Assembly: GCF_003597395.2 (NCBI RefSeq)
Contig: NC_133770.1
Coordinates: 96,280,012 to 96,344,011 of the forward strand
Direction of reading: 5' to 3'
Length of the DNA stretch: 64,000 nt
From: Chelonoidis abingdonii
Lineage: Eukaryota; Chordata; Testudines; Testudinidae
Below the pieces are notes generated by a model. That model had not been told where the DNA came from. It searched no databases and saw only the letters and a program-made list of their open reading frames with translations. Position numbers and translations under genes: made by a program. This document shows positions 36,201 through 45,200 of this stretch, piece by piece. Positions within the stretch are counted from its first letter, which is position 1. Each line of letters opens with the position of its first letter.

Positions 36201-39200
36201 ATCCCTCCCCCTAAAACAGCTGCAGGTTAAAAAAAAAAGAGGTTCAGTGAAAAACAAATAAGAACAATAAGTGAAAATCTGTTATAACTGAGAAATCCAT
36301 GATATCAAAATGTTATTTGCTTTTTAAAAAAAAACAGCTAGTTAGCAGCAGCTATCAAACTTGAATGTCTAAAGTTAGGTACCTAAATCCACATTCTTCA
36401 AATTCCTGACTTTGATGACCTCATGATGAATTGGGTCATGCTGCTTGTTGGTTAGGTTTTGCTCTTGAGAAGGAATGTGTGTAGAAGGGTTTTTAAGAAA
36501 TTGCGTGCTATATATGCATAAGCAGTCTCCCTTTCCTATATATTAGTCAGTGACATCTTCAGAACCTTCAAAGACAGAGAACTAAATCAAATTAAATGTG
36601 ACTTGTGTGACATTCTTTCCTTCCTTAAGGATGATTTTAAAAAGGCAAAAAACTTCTCGCTGAGCATCCAAGCAATGATTATTAGACTCCTATACCAGTT
36701 GTTACAAATTATAATTTTCATATTCCAAAATGAACAAGTTAACTCTTTGGGGAAACTTTATAATGAAATGACTGGATAAACTATAATATGGAAATATAAC
36801 AAGTATAAAATAAACTAAATTATGACAATGCAGCACTATTTCAATGTTTTATATGTAGATTCTATTCTGAAAAGGATTAAGGATGATGGCTTTACAATAG
36901 CAATGCAGAAAGAAATAGTTCTGACAGAAGAACAAGCACGCCAGTTTTACAAGGAACATGAAAATGAAGATTTTTTCCCAACCCTTCTAGAACACATGAC
37001 AAGGTACATTAACTGAAAGGCAACAAGTTGGAACTTACAAATGGAAGCAATATTTTTCACAATGCATAATTAACCTGTATAACTCATTGCCACAAGATAC
37101 AGTTGGGTCCAGGAGTTCACTATGAGTGAAATGAGTTTTATGGATAAGAAGAATATTCACAGGTACATCAGACATACTATCCAGAAGCTAGCTACCTTGT
37201 GATAGAATTCACTCAAGGAATGGCCCCACCCACTGTAGCAGACTATCTCCAAACTTTAAGAATAGGTAGGTTTCTGAATTTCACTATAGATCTGGGGAAT
37301 AATTAGATCCCAAGAAAGTAAGTCATGGCACAAACAGTATTTGAAAAATCAAAAGTGTTTTTATGAACAGTGTATAAAAACAACAATAATGATTGTTGTA
37401 ATTCAGCACATAAACTCTCCTCTACTCATTTTTATTTTCCCCCTAAACATCTGACAAATATCACTCATCCTCCTGTTGTCAACAGAGCATAGTAAGTGGG
37501 TGTGGCTATCACCACAGTGAAAATTCTTCCCTCAAACAAAGTGACAACAGTCATTTCAGGCAGAAGCAATTACAATGTCTAAAGAGTTTGTCCAAGATGC
37601 TTCTTCACAACATCTTCACAACATTCTCTATGGTCCTAGTCTGGTGATCTGTGGGAAAATCCTAGCTCCATAGAAGTTAATGGCAAAACTTCAATTGACT
37701 TCAATGAGGCCAAGATTTCACTCCTGATATATAAGTTGATGACACCCCCTGCATCTAATGGCACTGTTCAGTAGTTTGTTCATTTAAATTACTTTCACCC
37801 AATACCTCATACCCCTGCCCTAAAATATAAAAAATTCACCAGAACTTCAGCTTTTTAAATGTATATTGGATTTTAAATCTCTCCAATATCAAGGCACCTG
37901 TACCCTGGCTACACTGAATTTAATCAAATTATTTTGAGAGATATTTTAGGGGTAGTTTTCAATTGTTTTTTTAATCCTAGTCATCTCATTTAACAGTGGT
38001 CCAACCCTTGCACTTGCTTTAATACGAGAAAATGCTGTACAACACTGGAGAGATTTACTAGGCCCAAAGACTCTTGAAGAGGCTAAGGAGAAAAGTCCAG
38101 CCAGGTAGTATTTATAATAGCAATACATGATTCATAATCTGCAATATATGTCCATAATCTACATATAAATTTAGACCACATTGTAACCAATGTAACTATA
38201 ATGCTGTCATCTGAAAAGTGATATATGTTTCTGAAAGGTTTTATGATTTTCTTGATTATGTAGTGTAGCACATACAGCATCAATTGGATTTAGAAAAAAC
38301 ACATGGCTAGTAAACAGAGCTGAAAGTTCAAATTAAAAAAGAACATTCCAAGATTTTGAAGAGAAGAGAGAGATCTCTTGAGTTATAATGATCAGTTTGA
38401 TTTATTTCTGTGATTTACACAGCTGACAGCTAATTATTTTCTATTTTCAACTGTTTATTGATTATATATTACTCTGGATGATATATCTGCTTGAAATTGT
38501 TTTCTGTTTTACTTATTCTCTTCTTTGAAAAGTGTCCTATGTCTTAGCTAAATGAAATTTGGGTGCCTTTGTGGAAGCATAGTGTTTTATTTATGGCTCA
38601 ATTTCCTTTTCTAATCTAATAATTTCTCATAAATATCTCATCAATAATTATGTTAGGTACTTAAGATAGTGTTTGTAACATTGTTTCTTCTTCGAGTGCT
38701 TGCTCATATTCATTCCAAGTAGGTGTGCGCGCGCCACGTGCACGTTCGTCGGAAGAATTTTCCCCTAGCAACACCCGGCGGGTCGGCAGGCGCCCCCTGG
38801 CGTGGCGCCTTTGCGGCACCGTATATATGCCCCTGCCGACCCGGCCGCTCCTCAGTTCCTTCTTGCCGCCTACTCCGACAGTGGGGAAGGAGGGCGGGTG
38901 TGGAATGAATATGAGCAACACATCTCGAAGAACAACAGTTACAAAGGTGAGTAACCGTCTTTTCTTCTTCGAGTGCTTGCTCATATTCATTCCAAGTAGG
39001 TGAATCCCAAGCCTTACCTAGGCGGTGGGGTCGGAGTTGGAGACTGTCGAATGCAGAACAGCCAAGCCAAGAGCCGCATCGTCCCGGGACTGCTGTACCA
39101 AGGCGTAATGGGCAGAAAAGGTGTGCACTGACAACCACGTGGCTGCACGACATATGTCTTGTATAGGCACACGGGCTAGGAAGGCAATCGAGGAAGCTTG

Positions 39201-42200
39201 CGCCCTCGTGGAATGTGCAGTTACTCGTCCTGGAGAAGTGTGAGCCAAGGCATAGCATGTTTTAATGCAGGCCGTCACCCAGGATGAGATTGTTTGCGAT
39301 GAGACAGGGTGACCTTTCATCCTGTCTGCAACGGCAATGAATAGTTGGGAGGTCTTTTGGAAGGGTCGGGTGCGGTCAATGTAGAACGCCAGCGCCCTAC
39401 GAACATCGAGTGAATGCAAGCTCTGCTCTCTGCGAGATGCATGAGGTTTAGGATAAAACACTGGAAGGAAAATGTCTTGGTTCAGGTGGAATGGGGAGAC
39501 CACCTTGGGCAGGAAGGCCGGATGCGGACGGAGTTGTACCTTGTCTTTATGGAATATCGTGTATGGCGGGTCCGCTACCAGAGCGCGAAGCTCCGAGACT
39601 CTCCTGGCCGATGTAATGGCCACAAGGAACGCCACCTTCCACGATAGGTACAGGAGAGAGCAGGTTGCCAAGGGTTCGAAAGGAGGGGCCATTAGTTTCG
39701 AGAGAACCAGATTGAGGTCCCAGGAGGGGGCGGGACAGCGGACCTGGGGATACAGGCGCTCCAGGCCCTTGAGGAACCTCGAGACCATAGGGTGAGAGAA
39801 GGCGGAGGAAGAGCCTTCTCCTGGATGGAAGGAGGAAATGGCCGCTAGGTGGACGCGGAGGGATGAGAGCGCGAGGCCTTGTTGTTTAAGGTGCCATAGA
39901 TATTCCAGTAGCACTTGGATGGGAACCTGAGCTGGTGACAGTCCTCGTGATTGACACCAGCAGGAAAACCTCTTCCATTTTGCCAGGTAGGTAGCCCTGG
40001 TTGCAGGTTTCCTACTTCCCAAGAGCACTTGCTGCACTGGGGTGGAACAGCGCAGCTCTGCAGAGCTCAGCCAGCCAGGAGCCACGCAGTCAGGTGGAGG
40101 GACCGGAGGTCGGGGTGGAGAAGCCTGCCGTGGTCTTGTGATATCAAGTCCGGATGGACCGGCAGGGGAACCGGACTGGCTATGGACAGGTCCAACAGCG
40201 TGGGGTACCAGTGTTGGCGAGGCCACGCTGGGGCGATGAGAATTAGTCGGGCCTTGTCCCTGCGTAGCTTTACGAGGACTTTGTGCACCAAGGGGAACGG
40301 CGGGAAGGCATAGAGGAGGTGGGTCGACCAAGGTAGGAGGAACGCGTCCGACAGAGAGCCGCGGTCGAGACCGCGGAAGGAGCAGAACAGGGGGCACTTC
40401 CGGTTGGTGCGGGACGCGAAGAGGTCGATTCGGGGAAATCCCCACCGCCGGAAAAGAGAATGGACTATGTCCGGACGAAGAGACCACTCGTGGGCTAGAA
40501 AGGACCTGCTGAGCCGGTCTGCCAACACGTTCTGGACTCCTGGAAGAAAAGAGGCTTCCAGATCGATGCCGTGGGTTACACAACCTTCCCACAGCGTTAT
40601 CGCCTCCTGACAAAGAGGGAGAGAGCGCGTCCCCCCCTGCTTGTTTATATAGTGCATCGCGGTGGTGTTGTCCGTGAGCACTAAGACAGAACGGCCTCGC
40701 AGGTGAGGAAGAAAAGCCTGGCAGGCGAGGCGGACGGCCCTCAGCTCCCTGATGTTTATGTGCAGCGACAGCTCCCGAGCGGACCAGAGGCCCTGTGTTC
40801 GACGAGACCCCATGTGAGCTCCCCAGCCCAGAGAGGATGCGTCCGTTGTTAAGGAAATGGACGGCTGTCTGGGGTGAAACGGTAACCCCGCACACACCAG
40901 GGCGGGATTTCGCCACCATCGGAGGGAGTGTAGGACGCTTTCTGTGAGTGTGACAACGATGTCCATGCTGTCCCTGCGTGGACGGTAAACCGAAGCTAAC
41001 CATATCTGCAGTGGGCGCAGGCGGAGTTTGGCATACTTGGTTACAAAAGTACACGCCGCCATGTGGCCTAAGAGGCTGAGACAGACCCTGGCCGAGGTCG
41101 TGGGGAAGGCTAGCAGGCTGTCTATGATAGTGAGTAGTGCCTGGAAACGGCTGGGTGGAAGTGAGGCTGTCGCGACCATAGAGTCCAAGACGGCCCCGAT
41201 GAATTCTATCCTCTGGGATGGTACGAGGATGGACTTGTCGAAATTTATCAGGAGCCCTAGAGATTCGAACAGGTCCCTGATGATTGTCATGTGCGCGGCG
41301 ACCTGAGCCTGGGAGGACGCGCGAACCAGCCAGTCGTCCAGGTAAGGGAAGACACATATCCCCTGGCGACGGAGGCAAGCGGCCACTACTGCCATACATT
41401 TCGTGAAGACACGTGGGGCAGAGGACAGGCCAAATGGTAGGACCGTGAATTGAAAGTGCCGGTCCCGCACCAGAAAGCGGAGAAAGCGTCTGTGAGGCGG
41501 GTAGATCGAAACATGAAAGTACGCGTCCTTCATGTCGAGAGCAGCGAACCAGTCTCCCGGATCCAGGGAAGGGATGATGGACCCCAAGGATACCATGCGG
41601 AATCGTAACTTCCTTACGAAGGCGTTGAGTCCGCGGAGGTCTAGGATGGGACGGAGACCTCCTTTCGACTTGGGGATTAAAAAATAGCGGGAGTAAAACC
41701 CTCGGCCTCTGAGGTCGTGAGGCACCTCTTCTATCGCTCCGAGTTCGAGAAGCGTGAGGACCTCCTGCCAGAGGAGGTGCTCGTGAGAGGGGTCCCTGAA
41801 GAGGGACGGGGAGGGTGGGTGGGAGGGTGGAGGCGAAATAAACTGGAGATGGTAACCAAACTCCACCGTGCGCAAGACCCATTGGTCTGAGGTTATCCGG
41901 GTCCACGCCGGGAGGAAGGGAGAAAGGCGGTTGGAAAAAAGAAGAGGAGTCCGGGAAGGGACTGGTGCTCTGCTCTCTGGCGCACCTTCAAAAGTTTTGC
42001 TTCGGTCCCGCCGGTGGTTTGGCGGTACCGTTGTTTTGCCCCCCTTGGGAACCGGACTGGCGTCGTCGGTTCACCCGTCCCCGCCGTCTGTTGAAGTCTT
42101 GGCGGGGGCGTGGTGGGGGATAAGGGCGCTGAGGTTGCTGTCGAAAGGACCTCCGCTGGGTCTGCGGTGTGTGCATGCCCAGGGAGCGCATTATTATGCG

Positions 42201-45200
42201 GTTATCTTTAAGGCTTTGCAGCCTTGGGTCCGTCTTCTCTGAGAAGAGGCCCTGCCCTTCAAAAGGGAGGTCTTGTATGGTATGCTGCAGCTCCGGAGGT
42301 AAGCCGGACACTTGCAACCAGGAAATCCGTCTCATGGTAACGCCCGACGCGATGGTTCTAGCTGCTGAGTCTGCGGCGTCGAGCGCAGCCTGTAAGGCTG
42401 TCCTTGAGATCTTCTTGCCCTCTTCCACGAGACTTTTGAACTCAGGGCGGGAGTCTACCGGGACCAGTTCAGTAAACTTGTCCATGGTCTGCCAGGTATT
42501 AAAATCATATCTGCCTAGCAGCGCTTGTTGGTTTGCGACACGTAACTGGAGACCCCCAGCGGAGTAAATCTTACGGCCCAGCAGGTCCATACGTTTAGCC
42601 TCACGCGATTTTGGGGCGGGGGCTGGTTGGCCATGACGCTCCCTCTCATTCACGGATTGGACGACCAGAGAGCATGGAGGAGGATGGGTGTACAGGTAGT
42701 CGTACCCCTTGGAGGGTACCATGTACTTTCTCTCCACGCCTCTGGCCGTCGGAGGGATCGATGCTGGGGCCTGCCAAATAGACTCCGCTTTGGCCTGAAT
42801 AGTTCGTATGAAGGGCAAGGCGACCCTCGTTGGTGCATCGGATGAGAGAATGTCCACTACAGGATCCTCAACTTCCGGCACCTCCTCTGCTTGTAGATTA
42901 ATGCTCAAAGCCACTCTGCGGAGCAAATCTTGATGAGCGCGAAGGTCAATAGGGGGCGGGCCAGAGGTCGAAGTGCCCGCCACTGCCTCATCTGGGGAGG
43001 AGGAGGAGGAAAGACCGGGGACCGGGGGCTCCCCTGAAGGTTGTTGATCCAGAGCATGGCTCGGTTCGAGGGGTGCCTCTGGGTCCTGTGACTCGGCAAC
43101 ATCGGTTGCCGGAGGAGGAACGCTGATGGTGGCCTCTGGCACTCGAGCTGCACCAGCAGATCTCGCCGGCGGGAAAGGATCGCCTTGGGCTTGATGGTAC
43201 GCCCAAGGCGTCCAGAAGGACCACTGCTGGGGCTGGTCCGGATCTTGGCCCACATCCCCATAGAGCACGCTGTCTGGTCGCGAGGAGCCGGAAGGGTGTC
43301 TGGAAGGCCAAGGCGGGGCAGACAACCCGTAGGACTGGTGCCGAGTGACGGTCGGTGCCGGGGAACGGTGCCGAGAGTCGAACCGGTGCCGAGATCGGGA
43401 CCGGGACCTACGACCAGCGCGGTGCCGGGAGGTCGACCGGGATCGGGTGCGCCGACGGTATGATGGACTTCGTCGGAAGCGGTGCCGAGAGCCAGAGCGA
43501 CGTGCTGAGCGTCGGTCTGTAGATCGGGACCTGGACCGGTGCCGCGAGTACGACCGGCGCCGAGAGTAGGATCGGTGCCGGGACTGCGAGCGGCGTCGAG
43601 ATGGCGAACGATGGCGTGAGCGGGATCGGTGCCGAGATCTCGATCGGGACCGGCGCCTATCCGGTGCTCCCAGAGATGGAGGTTGGAGCATCGCTGGCTT
43701 TCCCATAGAGGGAAGCGCCCGCACCGGCGGTGCCGGGGGCTGAGGCAGGGAAGGCTCAGTGAGCGCTATCAGGTCCCGCGCCGTCGTGAAGGTTTCTGGC
43801 GTAGTCGGGATCGTGAGCTCGACCACGGCACGTGCCGGGGAGCTATCAAGCACCGGACTCGACGGCCCTTGCCCGGCCGGAGTCGACGGTACGGGAAGCA
43901 CCGGTGCCGGGGCAGATAGTGGTGCGTGCCGGCACGGCTTTCCTGGCTCGGACTGCGGTTCCGGAGGCGCGACCGCAGGAGCCTTCGCCTTCTTCGGCCG
44001 AGGTGAAAGCGAGCGCCGCCGGGCTGGCTGCTCAGACGAGGACTTATGGTGCCGCGGTGCTGTGGCGGTACCGCTCGTCCCCGGTGCCGAAGACGGTGGT
44101 TTCGGTGCCGGTGCGGTCGGTGCCGGAACTGCCGGAGTCAGGGCGGCCTCCATAAGGAGCTGCTTTAAACGGGAGTCCCGCTCCTTTTTTGTCCGCGGTT
44201 TGAAGGACTTGCAGATGCGGCACTTCTCCGTCAGATGGGATTCCCCCAGGCACTTGAGGCAACGATCGTGGGGGTCTCCCGTTGGCATCGGCCGACGACA
44301 GGCCGAGCACTGCTTGAAGCCGGGAGAGCCGGGCATGAGCCTGGGTCCCGGAGCGGGCGAGGAGGAGTATACCTCAGCCCACTAACTATATACAACTACG
44401 TTTAACAACTATACTTATAACTATTAACTATTAACAACTACCAAACAACACTAACTAACTAAGAACTATGTAGAACGGGTGAAACGCTAGGGATGTGGAG
44501 GTCAGCTAAGCCGCACTCCACGTTCCAACGACCGACACGGGCGGTAAGAAGGAACTGAGGAGCGGCCGGGTCGGCAGGGGCATATATACGGTGCCGCAAA
44601 GGCGCCACGCCAGGGGGCGCCTGCCGACCCGCCGGGTGTTGCTAGGGGAAAATTCTTCCGACGAACGTGCACGTGGCGCGCGCACACCTACTTGGAATGA
44701 ATATGAGCAACACATCTCGAAGAACAACAGTTACAAAGGTGAGTAACCGTCTTTTTCAGTAACTGTTGTGCTATTAAGACATTCACTCACATAGTCTGTC
44801 ATCTATAGCAGTGATACTGTTTATCATTTAGTAAGACCTATTATCAGTGATCATAATGGGAATTAATGAATAGTTTAAAAATTGCTCTAAGGATTATTTA
44901 TAGCTAAAAGTAGGTAAAACTGCAATTAACCTTCCAAGTCCAGTGTCTTAGGTTACGTCTGTGCTACAAGTTAGGGGTGCTATTCCCTGTTTGTGTTCAC
45001 CTATTCACCCTAGTTCTCCTCAAGTTAACACGAGTATAAATAGCAGCATAGCTGTAGTAACATGGGTAGTAGCACCAGAGGCATGGCTGAACTGTGCCAA
45101 ATACATACCCACCAGTTTCAGGAGGGTTTGTACTTGCCATGGCTCTGCTATGCTACCCATGCTGTGCTGCTATTTATATTTATGCTAGCTTGATGAGAAC

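Larger units (their letters stand above)
38684..44756 (-). mobile_element. DIRS-type tyrosine-recombinase retrotransposon, all frames open
   Basis: This element of about 6.07 kb in NME8 intron 12 lies antisense to the gene. Its two ends are inverted repeats (TTCTTCTTCGAGTGCTTGCT at left; the complement of its variant AGCAACACATCTCGAAGAAC at right). The ITR bodies at 38725-38870 and 44550-44690 match almost base for base. An internal region at 38905-39002 joins copies of both ends, the circle-junction hallmark of DIRS elements. It encodes Gag, RT/RNase H and a tyrosine recombinase on the minus strand with no disabling stop. No target duplication flanks it, as expected for recombinase-mediated integration. 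Confidence 0.93.

Noticed and set aside
36120..36212. tRNA gene
   Set aside because: The Pol III box-like sequences belong to the head of an antisense SINE with a CR1-like tail, not a functional tRNA.
43185..44385. Long + strand frames opposite the DIRS gag
   Set aside because: Mirror translations of an Arg-Ser and Pro-rich region; gag is confirmed by similarity to the second DIRS copy.
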